DNA of 64,000 nt, taken from positions 11,284,302-11,348,301 of the forward strand of contig CM023539.1 in NCBI GenBank assembly GCA_013350335.1, given 5' to 3'. Both the position numbers and the translations under genes were made by a program. The first letter of the stretch is position 1; the number at the start of each line of letters is the position of its first letter. Of the stretch, positions 22,465-34,683 are shown piece by piece. Below the pieces are notes generated by a model. It had not been told where the DNA came from. It did not search any database and saw nothing but the letters and a program-made list of their open reading frames with translations. This DNA is from Chimonanthus salicifolius. Lineage: Eukaryota > Streptophyta > Magnoliopsida > Laurales > Calycanthaceae.

Positions 22465-25400
22465 TTTAACACCCTGGATTTTCCTCAGCTTATAAATTTA
22501 TTGGATGGGCCCACTTGGATTGTAATTTTATTTATTAACAGAGAAATTTATTTGAATTTGAGATTAAAAAAAAATTAAAATGGACATTAGATGGGCAAGG
22601 AAATGGATCAATTACCCAATTAAGACCCAATGGGTCATAGATGATCTTAATTTAAAAATAATTGATGAATTAGATCATCATACATAAATTACATAATAAG
22701 AGGGGATAATGGAATTAAAATAATAAAATAAATTGGTATATGGAAGCCAACTAAGCAAGGATGCCACGTCATCAAGTGAGGTGGCATACAAGTGGAGGTG
22801 ACACATCAAGTGACATGGCAAAGGAGGGACCCAAGTGACATGTACCACATGCATGGTCGACCATGGCATGGGTTGTCTTGGTCAACCACTTTTAAATTTT
22901 GAATCTTGAATTATTCCTTTTAAGAGGTCTTAAGTTGGGAAGATGAAAGGATAAGATGGAAGGCTAGGGTTTCATCTAAGGAAAGATCTAGGGTGGATAT
23001 TAAGAGTTGGGGAATCTTATATAGGTACATTGTACCTAGACACTTGGGAACCCAAGAGTCTTTACCTCAAAAGCAATGAAGCCACCCTTGGGAAACCAAG
23101 AGCCTCCTTGTTTAGAGCAAGTCATTATTAGAGGGAGGGAAAGATTAGGGTTCAAATATAAAAACACAAACCAAAGGGCACCCCAAGTCCTTGGCCGACC
23201 CCCTCTCTCTTGAGGAAGAAAAAAAAAAAAACTCCTCTCCACTCCTCTCATGTCTCCCACCTCTACCTCCATACACTTGAAGATTTAGAAGAACAAAGAA
23301 AGGAAGAAGAGAAAGATCAAAAGAAAAGAAGAAGATTGAAGAGCCAAAGAGGAGGAGCAACTCATTGAAGGAAAGGTCTAGGGAGATAAGGTATGTCTAT
23401 AATTAATAAAATCAATGGGGATTAATCTAAGGAAACCATAGGTTCGGCCATGGTGTGGCCGAACCCATGGGTTCCATGTTGGTTGGAATGAACAGCCAAA
23501 AATGTTATAAGGTCATCGAGTTGGAAATCCATCCAAAGGATGGTTATGGGTTGAAATAAAACAACCATGAGATTAATCCAGATCATCATGGATTCGGCCA
23601 AGATATGGTCAAATCTATAAGTCTAACATTTTAAGGGTTTTGATGAATCCTTGTTAAGAACTTGTAAGAGGGAGGAATAATCAAACATAAGGGATCATAG
23701 GTTCGGCCATAATAAATGGCCGAACCCATGCTATGATTATGATTGGATGGACGGATTAAGAAAAATAAGAAAATGCCTAAGGTGAAAGGATGAAAACCAA
23801 CCATCATGGTTCGGCCATATTGTATGGCCGAACCCTAACCTTGGCTAGTGGGTAGGAAATATATTGAGTAAGTATTGAAGATGGAACCCATGTTTAAACA
23901 TGATTAACGATAGATTTCAAGGAGAAAAGAATCAAAGAACAAGATTCGGCCTCTTGCATGGTCAAACCCTATTTCTTTTTATGGGGATCATTTGAGGACT
24001 AAAAGAGATACTAGATGAGGTTCGGCCATGTTGTATGGTCGAACCCCATCAAGTAACCTAAAACATGTTGGATGTATTTTTTTAAGAAAAACCCATCCTC
24101 AAGGTGATATAGAATGGAAAGGAGATGAAAAGGAAGAACAATGGGTTCGGCCATGTGGTATGGTCGAACCCCATGGATGATTTTATGGATCTATGTATGT
24201 TTAAAGGTTAAATGACTAACTTGAGATTATTAGATTAAGAAATAGAAAAAAAAAATGAATGATGATTGACTCGCATTGTTTAAAATAATATAAGGATTAA
24301 AAAGAGGGTCAAAAATTAAAGAATGAGGTTCGTCCATATTGTATGGCCGAACCTCATTGATAGGTTTTTGTGAACACAAACCCCATTAAGGGTCTTAATC
24401 GGTTTAAGGACTATGATGTATAAATGCGTTGAGAAATGAACATGAAACTTAGATGGAAATAGGGATGATGAAATTAAAAATGAAAAATCAAACTAATATG
24501 TATGTTCGAATTTGATGAGGTAAAGAGGCTCACAATGGGATCGCGATTCGTCTCATGCGACTGTTAGCGTTATCCTTGCAAGACAAAAAAGGATAGTATA
24601 TAGGATATTGGTAGGATTCCTACCTCATTGAGAACACTATGGAATATAATATGACACTTGTTTTATTCAAAATATGATGAATACATTGGAAAAATAAATT
24701 GTATATGATTATGAGTTGATTTTCAATGATATGATGTATTTTAAATGAAATGACATTCTTGTATACATTACCTCATGCATGGCATGGAAGGGAACACATA
24801 TGACCAAAAAGCCAAGTTCTGAGCGGTTTGAACAAGACTTGGGCTTGAGATTAGCTGATATGAAGTTATATGAACCATTGAGATTTGACCGCGTCTAGTT
24901 GATAGAAAAGTACGGTGTAATTGGGCCAAAGAGCTCCTGGGTAGTCAGTCTTGAAACCCTGAACAGAGGGAGGAGCCCACAATACACCGGCAATCCCGGT
25001 TAATTTGTGGATGGATATACAGTGCATTGGTGGTTGCTGTCTCAAACACTATAGACATAATTGGCCATAGAAATCATTGATTGATTTATGATGTGACTGG
25101 GTATGAACATTGGGTCGAATTTTATTTGGCATTGACACACATGACATGACACTTATGTTAGCATGATTATGACATGGACGTCATGCATTGTTTTATTACT
25201 TATAAGATGTTTTTACAAATATGCCATTAATGATGTATAAAACCTTGATTTATGCTATTCTAATATTACTCATATGTGTACCCTAACCCTAATTGGAATA
25301 CCAATTGGGCATGTTGACTAATGCCCTACTTCTACCCTATAGATGTGGAAACAGGAAATGCTAAGGAAAATGATGTAGGACCGGAAGGGAGCCAAGTGTG

Positions 25401-25831
25401 ACAGAAAAATTATTAGTAGGAGCTTGGAAGATTGAAGTTTAATTTGCTTAGTTTTGATTTCAATGATGTATTCGGAGTACTTGCATTTTAGGTTGTAATA
25501 ATTTAGAGTATTTGGGACACTTTAGAACTTATTTGCTATGGTTTGATAATTTTTAGTTTTATTTAAATTTTATGATGATTGGCTTTCCTTGTCAAATGAT
25601 GTTAAGAAAATGAATAGCATCTTATTCATATAAATTATTCTGCAAGCAATAAGATAAGTGTGTATACTTGTTTTAGTGGACTTAGTCCACGCACACTAAT
25701 AGTGGCCAGTCAAGGGTCGGGTTTTGGAAACTCAGACTTGACTCGCATCGTAACGGCCCGTCCTCTCTCACTTATTAAAAAGAATATATATATATATGAT
25801 TTATGCAAGTGAAAAAGGACGGGGTGTTAGA
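22465..25831 (+). mobile_element. LTR B, solo LTR of gypsy type (3367 bp) in the hAT
   Basis: Ends TTTAACACCC..GGGGTGTTAGA, a decayed form of TGTAACACC..GGTGTTACA, with perfect duplications atttc (22460-22464 and 25832-25836). No coding region. A TATA-like word (cttatataggtac) lies at about 23016, followed by a pyrimidine-rich tract and then a palindrome array. That order suggests plus orientation. The stretch ccagtcaagggtcgggt near 25707 matches, inverted, the start of LTR C near 34790. Excising it joins the hAT transposase frame. Confidence 0.85.
23434..24357. repeat. Array of GGTTCGGCCAT..ATGGCCGAACC inverted repeats in LTR B
   Basis: Eight imperfect 26-29 bp palindromes near 23442, 23580, 23700, 23810, 23943, 24019, 24144 and 24327, spaced about 75-180 bp. 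The clearest are ggttcggccatattgtat followed by ggccgaaccc near 23810, and the same with ggtcgaacccc near 24020 and 24145. Some carry one weakened arm. Confidence 0.85.
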
Positions 25832-26214
25832 ATTTCCATTATTTTCTTCATATATCTTCTCATTACTTCTTAGAAAAAGTTTCCACAATAGGAATAATTC
25901 TTAAGAGTACTTTTTTCCAATGTTCTTTCTCTTTGTTAATCCGTTCTTAAATATTTTTATCGATTGTCTTATTTTTTAACAATCTTGATTCTTAATCAAT
26001 CCAACTCTCCATATTCATAAAATGCTCATTTGTTAGTTCATGATGTTTAAGCTTAGAATTAAGATTTCTCCAATCTCTAGTTCCATTCGTAACTAATACA
26101 CTTTTACTCAGTTTTGAATTAAACAACTTACAACAAAAACAAAATACCAAATCCATCTCTTTTGAATATACTAGCCATTTTCTATCATACTTTTCTCTAT
26201 TTGATAATACTCTA

Positions 26215-26766
26215 TGTAAACCGACATGTAACCCTCGCGTGTAAAATTACACGTGACTTTGGATTCAAGTGGGGCCCACCTTTCCAATATAACACACGGT
26301 TAAGAGAGTTTTCTTAGGACTTGACTTGCTATTTTGATGGAAAGTAGCTTATTTAAGGAAAACACAGCCCTAGAGTCCTCAACTTCTACCCATGTTCGAT
26401 CCTCTCTTTGTCAAACCCATCAACTCACGAAAATCATAGAGGAATTAAGAGGGAAGGAGGAGAAACTCCGAGGTGCTCAAGAAATTTCACAGGAACAACA
26501 AGAAAAAGACAACGTGCAAGAAAAGACCGATGCACGTCTTCTAGATCTGATGGATTCGGGTATGCTTTTAATTTTTATTAATAATGTTTTCCGCATAATG
26601 AATGTTAGATTAATTATTGAAACATTATTTGATTCAAGATCCTGTTGATTTAAAGTTTCATGGATTGGTATTTTAATTTATATTTATTGGGCAAAAGATT
26701 ACAAATCAAAGGTTTATTTAATTTCTTCATTCCCAATTTTCAATTCAATTAAGAATTATGCTAACA
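26215..26766 (+). repeat. Copia-3 5' LTR
   Basis: Matches 32185-32735 from tgtaaaccgacatgtaaccc to attatgctaaca. Followed by att and the PBS. Confidence 0.92.
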
Positions 26767-26768
26767 AT

Positions 26769-26781
26769 TGGTATCCAGAGC
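26769..26781 (+). other. Copia-3 primer-binding site
   Basis: tggtatccagagc, an initiator tRNA-Met-type site with C in place of the usual G at position 8. Confidence 0.85.
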
Positions 26782-26897
26782 GTATGGTTTTCTCTTAATC
26801 ACTTAATGTTTTCATTAAGACAGTACGATGAAGAAAATATTTTAATAAAAATAACTTTTTAATAAAAAAATATTTTTGGATCTGAGATCTGGACTCT

Positions 26898-27144
26898 GTC
26901 GGTTGGACCGACACCGCTCTGACACATATAAAAGTACACCGAATTTTCAATCTGGGTACAGTCGGTCGAACCGATATTATGTGTAGGTCAAACCGACAAA
27001 TATTAGAGAGCACATCAAATTTACTGTAAATTGTTGGTCGATCCGACACATAAATGAGAACCGTTCCAATCATTGTGCTCTATTAGTCAGACCAACAACA
27101 AGCATCGTTCGAACCGACAGTGGGGTTTCATCGGTTGAACCGAC
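26898..27144. repeat. Array of GTCGGTTCGACCGAC-like palindromes in the Copia-3 leader
   Basis: Seven dyads: gtcggttggaccgac (26898), gtcggtcgaaccgat (26961), ggtcaaaccgac (26986), ttggtcgatccgac (27033), tagtcagaccaac (27083), cgttcgaaccgac (27106) and tcggttgaaccgac (27131). They lie outside the LTR, between the PBS and gag. Confidence 0.8.
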
Positions 27145-27299
27145 ACCAGACAATAAATTTCATATTAAAGATTTTATGAATTAAAAGTGAATCCTTTTTT
27201 ATTCAATTAAAGAGTGAATCCATTATTCTTGACTTAAATTCAAAATTATGATACGGTTTGTTAGTCACCAAAGTGGCCTCATTGGAATGGGTTGAACAT

Positions 27300-27660
27300 T
27301 GAGTCATATAACCATGATTTAATACCCTTCCCAAGTGTTAAATAATAATGGCTTTGCAAATCGCAATCCCTAACTCACAGAGATATCAGGTTGGCCCAAA
27401 GGTGTACCGTTCCGAGTGGTAAACCAATTGGAATAGGATAATTGACGGGTACTTGTGGTTAGTATTAGTACGAACACCCAAAGGTGACTGTGGTATTTAA
27501 TCACTTATATTTGGTTAATTAGTCCTATCGGTGACTGCGAATCACCACATGGTGTGCCAATAGATTACCCAAAGGTAAATCACCGGTAACACTATTTGCT
27601 AAAAGTTATTTTGAATAGTATATCATACGATTACCCAAAGGTAGATCCGATAACACTGCT
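27300..27660 (+). repeat. ACCCAAAGGT-containing leader repeats of Copia-3
   Basis: The word (a/g)cccaaaggt occurs near 27393, 27478, 27568 and 27632 in partly similar contexts (..ttacccaaaggtaaatc.. and ..ttacccaaaggtagatc..). This suggests an internally duplicated, non-coding leader upstream of gag. Confidence 0.6.
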
Positions 27661-27749
27661 CACTAAAGTTAAATAAATCGTTTATATGTTTCAAATTCAT
27701 AGCATTATGTCGTGATCGTGAAATTATATATATACATTTTGTAGATTCA

Positions 27750-30700
27750 TTGACTGTCCCATTACATGCACAACCCTCTTCAATTCCCATACTTAATGGC
27801 CTAAACTTCTCTGACTGGAAAGAACAAGTTGAATATCACTTAGGTATAGTCAATCTTGATAAGGCATTGACAAAAGATAAGCGTACCATCACTGATACAA
27901 GTACGCCTGTAGAGAAGTCAAACAATGAAGTGTGGGTTAGATCCAACAAGCTAAGCCTTAAGTTCATGCACATGTCAATGACCAGGAACATTAGATCCTC
28001 CCTATCCGCTTCTGAGAATGCAAAGGAATTTCTTAAGAGCGTAGAAGATAAGTTCAAATCTGCTGACAAGTCCCTTGCTGGGACACTTATGGTAAGACTC
28101 ACCACCATGAAGTTCGATGTGAGTCGTGGCATGTATGATCATGTGACTGAGATGATCAATATTGCTACTCAACTAAAAAAACCTGGGGGTAACTGTGGAT
28201 GACACTTTTCTGGTCCAGTTCATTTTGAACTCATTACCTTAGTAGTACAGGCCATTTCAAATCAATTATAACACCATGAAAGATAAATGGCAAGTTAGTT
28301 AACTGACCAACATGTTGATCCAAGAAGAGACCAAACTTAAGCAGATGGGTCACCACACATCCATTTCACGAGTCAAGAACATGCGAAGAAGAAGGGATTC
28401 AAGCCCAAAAAGTTCAAGAAAGCCAAATCAAAACCATATGAGGCTGGTTTAAGTTCCCAAGCTAATGATAAGGGGAAGGTTAGCAGTGTGAGGTGTCACT
28501 TCTATAAGAAGCAAGAGCACTTCCAGAAAAGACTGTCATAAAAGAAAGGCCTGGTTCGAAAAGAAAGGTATTTCTATATATTTCGAATATAATTTAACTG
28601 AAATTTCCTCTAATACTTGGTGGCTTGATTCTGACGCAACAACTCACGTTTCTACGATACAGGGATATCTTACAATCCAGAATACCGACCCAACTAAATA
28701 CTCCCTTTATTTAGGTAACCGGCAAAAAGTACTCGTTGAAGCCATTAGAATCTATCGTCTCTTTCTAGATACCGGTTGTCATTTAGATTTGTTGAATTGT
28801 TTATTTGTTCATTCAATTACTAGAAACTTTATTTTTGTTTTTAAGTTAGAAATTGATGGGTATTGTTGCAAATTTGGATATAATTCTTTCAGTTTATTCA
28901 AATCTACTTCTTTTATTGGTTCTGGATGTCTTGTTGATGGCCTTCATCGTTTGAGACTTGATGACAATTTTGTTAATTATGTCCTAACTCCACATCATAG
29001 CATTGGAATTAAACGTGGGTTAATGAATGAGAATTCCTCAGTTTTGTGGTATAAAAAATTGGGACATATATTCCGTGAAAGAATAAAAAGATTGTTAAAG
29101 GAAAGAATTCTATCGAGTCTCGACTTTATTGACTTAGGTGTGTGTATAGAATGCATTAAGGGTGAGCAAACTAAACACACCAAGAAAGGCACCACAAGAA
29201 GTAAAGGGTTGCTTGAATTGATTCATACTGACATATGTGGTCCATTTGATGTTCCATCGTTTTGTGGAGAAACCTATTTTATCACCTTTATAAATGACTA
29301 TTCACGTTATGGCTATATTTATTTATTGCATGAAAAATCTCAAGCGGTTAATTCCGTAGAGATAATTATTACTGATGTAGAAAGGCAGTTAGATAGGAAG
29401 GTAAAAGTCGATAGAGGTGGTGAATACAATGGTAGGAATGATGAAACAGGTCAACACCCGAGACTGTTTGCTAGATTGCTAGAAATTCGTGGCAGAATAC
29501 ACAATGCTAGGTACGCTTCAACAGAATGGTGTTGCTGAAAGACGAAATCGTACACTTATAGAGATGGTTAAGAGTATGTTATGCAATAGTACCGTACCTA
29601 TTATGTTGTGCATGTATGCATTGAGAACCGCAATGTGCATACTTAACCGAGTTCCTAGTAAGTCAGTTCCTAAGAATCCTTACTATGGAAATGAAGGAAG
29701 CCCAGTTTGAGACACTTACATGTGTGGGGTTGTCCTAAGGAAGGTAAAATTTATAATCCACATGAAATAAAACTTGATGAGCGAACAATCAGTGGTTACT
29801 TCATAGGTTACCCTGAGAAATCCAAAGGGTATAGGTTTTATTGTCCGAACCATAGTACGAGAATTGCTGAGACTGGAAATTTAAGATTTATTTAGAATGG
29901 TGACATCAGTGGGAGTGATATGATGAGAAGTGTTAAAATATAAGAAGTGAGGGTGCAAGTCCCTATACCCTCAACTTCAAACAGTGTTGTTGTTCCTAAA
30001 GCTATTGAACCAGCATAATGAAACTGAAAAACACTTGAATGATCAATCACTTCTTGAGGATGTTGTCATCATTGATGAGCTGATTGTAGAACAATAAAAA
30101 GAAATTGCATTAAGAAGGTCTCAAGGACAAAGAAGACCTGTAATTTTGAATGATTATGTGGTTTACCTACAAGAATCGGATTATGATATAGGACTGTTGA
30201 AGATCCGGTCACTTACGAAGAAGCCATGGAATGTGAAAATTCTAATAAATGTATAGATGTTATGAAAGATGAGTTAGAATCCATGAGCCATAATGAAGTC
30301 TGGGACTTAATAGAATTGCCCCAAGGATGCAAGAAAGTTGGTTATAAATGGGTCTTTAAGACTAAACGTGACTCAAAAGGTAATATCGAACGGTATAAAT
30401 CTAGACTTGTGGCCAAGGGTTTTACTTAGAAAGATGGTATTGATTATAAAAAGACATTATCTCCTGTATCCAGAAAGGACTCTTTAATAATTATTATGTC
30501 TTTGGTGGTTCATTACGATTTAGAGCTACATTAAATGGATGTTAAAACAACATTTCTGAACAGTAATCTAGATGAAGATGTTTATATGAATCAGCCTAAG
30601 AGTTTCTCGATAGAGGGAAAGGAACATATGGCATGCAAGCTTAAGAAATCAATTTATGGTCTTAAGCAAGCCTCCTGGCAATGGTACCTTAAGTTCAATA

Positions 30701-31765
30701 ATACCATTATCTCCTTCGAATTTAAGGAAAACACCTTTGATAGGTGTATATATCTGAAGGTCAGTGGAAGCAAATATATCTTTCTGATATTGTACGTTGA
30801 CGATATTTTGCTTGCCACCAATAATCTTGGTTTGATGTTTGAAACCAATAAATTTCTCTCCACTCATTTTGAAATGAAAAATATGGGAGAGACAACCTAC
30901 GTAATTGGAATAGAAATATTAGTGTCAGAACATGTGGGATTTTGGGACCGTCTCAGAAAGCCTATATAGAAAGAGTTTTGGAATGCAAAATTGTTCCTCT
31001 CTAGATGCCCTTATACAGAAAAGGGATAAGTTCAGTCTAATACAATGTTCGCATAACAATCTGGAAAGAAAAAAAATGGAGGAAATACCTTATGCTTCTG
31101 CAGTGGGTAGTCTGATGTATGCACAGAATTGCACCAGACCAGACATCATCTTCGCCATCGGTATGTTGGGGAGATATCAAAGTACTCCAGGGATGGGCCA
31201 TTGGAAAGCTATAAAGAAAGTTATGAGGTACTTAAAGGGTACCAAAGACTTCATGCTCACATATAGGAGATTTGAGAATCTTGAGGTGATTGGCTACTCA
31301 GATTCAGACTTTGGTGGATGCGTTGACAGTAGAAAGTCCACGTTTGGCTATTTGTTCCTTATGGCTAATGGAGCAATATCTTGGAAGAGTGTCAAACAGA
31401 CTATCACTACGACGTCTACCATGGAGACGGAATTTGTGGCATGCTACGAAGCCACTGTTCAAGAGATGTGGTTACGGAACTTTATCTCAGGACTTAAGAT
31501 TGCTGACAGTATTGTCAAGCAGTTGAGAATTCATTGTGATAATACCGCAATACAATTCTTCTCTAAGAACGACAAGTATTCGAATGGATCAAAACACATG
31601 GAGTTGAAATATTTTGTCGTAAAAGAAGAAGTTCAGAAACAGACAGTGTCAACTGAACACATAAGTATTCAACTTATGATAACAGATCCATTGACGAAGG
31701 GGTTACTTGTCAAGACCTTTAAAGAACATGCCAATAGAATGGGTCTTGGTTGTAACTCAGATTGA
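27750..31765 (+). pseudogene. Copia-3 gag-pol polyprotein, inactivated
   Basis: Gag begins about 27750 (PILNGLNFSDWKEQVEYHL), with no ATG visible at the start, and stops at about 28200. The zinc-knuckle region near 28500 is degraded. The protease is barely traceable near 28620 (WWLDSDATTHVS; the usual DSGAT is DSDAT). Integrase spans about 28990-29900: LWYKKLGH, LIHTDICGPFD, FINDYSRYGYIYL, then a frame change before LQQNGVAERRNRT. RT has VGYKWVFKTKRD, KTTFLNSNLDED and an intact LYVDDILLAT (about 30790). RNase H follows (YSDSDFGGCVDSRKSTFGY, STMETEFVACYEA, HMELKYFVVKE) and ends with TDPLTKGL at 31765. Stops at about 29710, 29893, 30427 and 30967 break it. Confidence 0.88.
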
Positions 31766-32184
31766 TGTATTTTATTTTATGGTTTGATGTATTTTGGACT
31801 GCTTTATACATTTATATATGATTTTGACACTTGAGTACTCATGTATGAGTTTCTGGATTTATATTTTGTTTATTATGTTTTATGTGTACACTTTATATTT
31901 GTTTTATTACTAACAGAAATAGTCTTTGTATTATGACATTTATGCTAGACCATTATGTTTCTAGCTTAAGAGCTGTATTAAGTGGGACACTTGTGTTGTG
32001 GCTGATGGAAGGGAGCATGTCAGATAAGACGATGTGCAACCGCCATTGCTCACATTTGTGGGTCATTTAGTATTAGCGTTATGAAGATAACCGTATTATG
32101 ATTATTTGGAAGTGTATTATGTGCACGCCTTATGTTATCCTTATTTGGATCCAATTTCAATATAGCATGGGTTAAGTGGGAGAA

Positions 32185-32735
32185 TGTAAACTGACATGTA
32201 ACCCACACGTATAAAATTACATGCTACTTTGGATTCAAGTGGGGCCCACCTTTCCAAATACACGGTTAATAGAGTTTTCTTAGGATTTGACTTGCTATTT
32301 TGATGGAGAATACCTTATTTAAGGAAAACACAACCCTAGAGTCCTCAACTTCTACCCATGTTCAATCCTCTCTTTGTCAAACCCACCAACTCACGAAAAT
32401 CCGAGAGGAATTAAGAGGAAAAGGAGGAGAAACTTCTAGGTGCTCAAGAAATTTCGCAGGAACAACAAGAAGAAGACAACGTGCAAGAAAAGACCAACGC
32501 ACGTCTTCTAGATCTGATAGATTCGGGTACGCTTTTAATTTTTATTAATAATATTTTCTACATAATGAATGTTAGATTAATAATTGAAACATTATTTGAT
32601 TCAAGATCCTGGTGATTTAAAGTTTCATGGATTGATATTTTAATTTATATTTATTGGGTATAAAAAATTACAAATAAAAGGTTTATTTAATTTCTTCATA
32701 CCCAATTTTCAATCCAATTTAGAATTATGCTAACA
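32185..32735 (+). repeat. Copia-3 3' LTR
   Basis: Starts tgtaaactgacatg after the purine tract and ends gctaaca, then TSD ctcta. Confidence 0.92.
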
Positions 32736-32752
32736 CTCTAGTATAATAGTTA

Positions 32753-32845
32753 AATATTAGGAGGCGAGGCGTAAGCACACCTTGGCAACATGACTATAGA
32801 CCACCGAGGTGGGCTTGAGATTTCCCTCGTCTCAAAAAAAAAAAA
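32753..32845 (+). mobile_element. Very short retroposon (about 93 bp) with poly-A tail
   Basis: A gaggcgaggcgtaagcacac..gggcttgagatttccctcgtctc body ends in a run of about 15 A. It is bounded by perfect 8-bp duplications aatagtta (32745-32752 and 32846-32853), the last two A of the tail being counted as TSD. It lies inside the hAT transposase, and removing it with Copia-3 rejoins the reading frame. The source RNA is not recognised. Confidence 0.7.
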
Positions 32846-33279
32846 AATAGTTAGTAGAGAAATGTCTAGAGTTTTTATCCATAGGAAATTTTATATTTTT
32901 CTCTCTAATTGAACCTCTTTCTGCTAATAAATCTCTTATTTTTGTATCTATAGTTTCCCATCATCCTAGATCATAACTAATTGTAGAAATAGAATCGAAT
33001 ATTTCATTTCTTTTCTTGTTTTTTTTTCTTTTAAATTTTCTTGAGCATCATTATGAATTTGTTCATTGTCATTCTTTTGTACTATTAGCTCATCATGGTT
33101 TAATTCTGTTAAATGAATCGGTTGTTCATTTGTTAAATCTTCATTCAAATTATTTGTTAAATTTGTTTATTGCTAGTAATAAATTTATCAAGAGCCCCTT
33201 TTTGAGATTGAACTACTTTTTCTATTCTTCTCCTTTTTTGAAGTTTTTGAAATTCAGATTCACATTTTTTAGTAGACAT

Positions 33280-34678
33280 ATTTTTTTATTAAAAGACAAT
33301 TATAAATAACACAAAAACCTTTAAGATTAAAGAATAATTAAAAAGAACTAAAATTGAAAGGTTAAAGAACAATAGAACCTGGCACTGTGACAATAAGAAA
33401 ATTGATGAATAGCTGAAATGTCCTTTATTATTCAACCAATTCACCAAAGATCTTTAAATTAAAAGTCACAACTTGATCTGCAGAGAAGAAATATATTATT
33501 AAGTAAAGATTTATAAGCTTGAGAATAAACTTCAATTAAAGAATGGTATCTATTCCTCATAAATAGTGATGGGTAGATTGGACTTTGCTCCACAAATCAA
33601 GTAATCAACCATTCAATTTTGCAAACATACTGATTGAGACTGCTCTAGTATAAAAGCAATTACGAGAGATCTAATGTTTCATCTATTTGTAAATTATGTT
33701 GTGTTTGTAGGTCATGGAATTTCTAAAGTCGTTGGTGAGAATGTGAGATGGGCTATTGAGGTGTAAGAAAATAATTATTACAACATATTTATATATCGAT
33801 GGACATTATAGTTAATGAAAAGGTTTTCTTTCAGAAAGAGTGGATTGAAACTTAATACTAGTATTGAGCCACACGGTCAAGCTAGTCTCACTCGTGAACA
33901 ATTTTGAAATTTTTGTGTGATCATAGTTGTGGAGCTCATTTATGCATCAATGGCAAAAAAGTGTCATGATTATTGATGATTTTTCTTATTTAAATATTAA
34001 CATTTAGCATCGATCAACAATTGTTTCAGCTCAACAGCTCATCTTATATAAAGTCATAGAAAATAATACTTGAATAAGAAACTTTTATTGTCTATGACCA
34101 GATTTTTTAACCTAATTATAAATAATGTGTTATTATTATTTGCCTAATTATAATTTAATGATTTCCAAAAAAAAATACTCACTAATTGCACCCAATTTGT
34201 CTTTTATTCAGCCCCCACCCATGAGCCATCCTATTCTAACCTTGCCCTGTTATCGTTAGAATCTCTGTCCCAAATCCACCCCTAGTTTCTCAGATTTTGA
34301 TTTTGAAATGCCATTCTCTGCAACCCCAGTTGTTCAATATTATTGTTAAGATGACATTTCATATTTGTTATGTATAAGGTTTATCTCATTTAGTCATTTT
34401 GAATATACATGTATATTCCATTCATCTTCAAAGAATGGAAGTCAAAAACCAACCATTTATATGGTAATAGTTCCTCAATCCTCACCAACCAAACCAACCA
34501 TTCATAGAGAACAATAACAAGTCAAAAACCATTAAAGAGCACAGGGAAAAACCCCAAAGAAATTAAAGCTTAGAAGTGGAACACCAACAAAGAAGAAGAT
34601 CAAAACCTATTACAAAGTAGAAAGTACCTGAGATTGAGAGGAAGCAAGCTAGACTAGAGCAAGAGAGAGGGTGAGAAC
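33280..34678 (-). other. 5' untranslated/upstream part of the hAT element
   Basis: Non-coding, AT-rich DNA between the transposase ATG and LTR C. It has no recognised features apart from its position inside the hAT boundaries. It could hold further undetected small insertions. Confidence 0.5.
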
Positions 34679-34683
34679 GCACT

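Larger units (their letters stand above)
26215..32735 (+). mobile_element. Copia-3, complete 6.5-kb Ty1/copia element in the hAT
   Basis: LTRs lie at 26215-26766 (552 bp) and 32185-32735 (551 bp), with ends TGTAAAC..GCTAACA. The PBS tggtatccagagc is at 26769-26781. A purine tract (taagtgggaga) abuts the 3' LTR. Perfect 5-bp duplications ctcta flank it at 26210-26214 and 32736-32740. An unusually long leader of about 970 bp separates PBS and gag. The two LTRs differ by clearly visible substitutions over their first 100 bases, so it is old. Confidence 0.93.
18248..33279 (-). pseudogene. hAT transposase (TTF/zinc-finger MYM type 1-like), in five pieces
   Basis: Starting at ATG 33279 (MSTKKCESEFQKLQKRRR), it shows the KGALDKFITSNK motif, then RMMGNYRYKNKRFISRKRF (32870-32960). 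After the SINE and Copia-3 come HFSTNYYTRVLSNREKYDRKW and WLVYSKEMDLVFCFCCKLF (25837-26214), a TTF-type zinc finger. After LTR B come EMIAKFDPIMEEHFRCIKNGE, KYYSVILDCT and FYTPCGSHSLNLVLFD (21700-22464). After LTR A are SELKVLREMLQTE (near 18570) and the hAT dimerisation motif VSSAERSFTKVKLIKSYLR (near 18420). It ends SNFTSQKARKVDF then TAA. Removing LTR B and one TSD restores the frame exactly at GNFLALIEM; removing Copia-3 and the SINE restores it at NYYTRVLSN. Stops remain (for example before AAKES at LTR A), so it is inactive. Confidence 0.88.
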
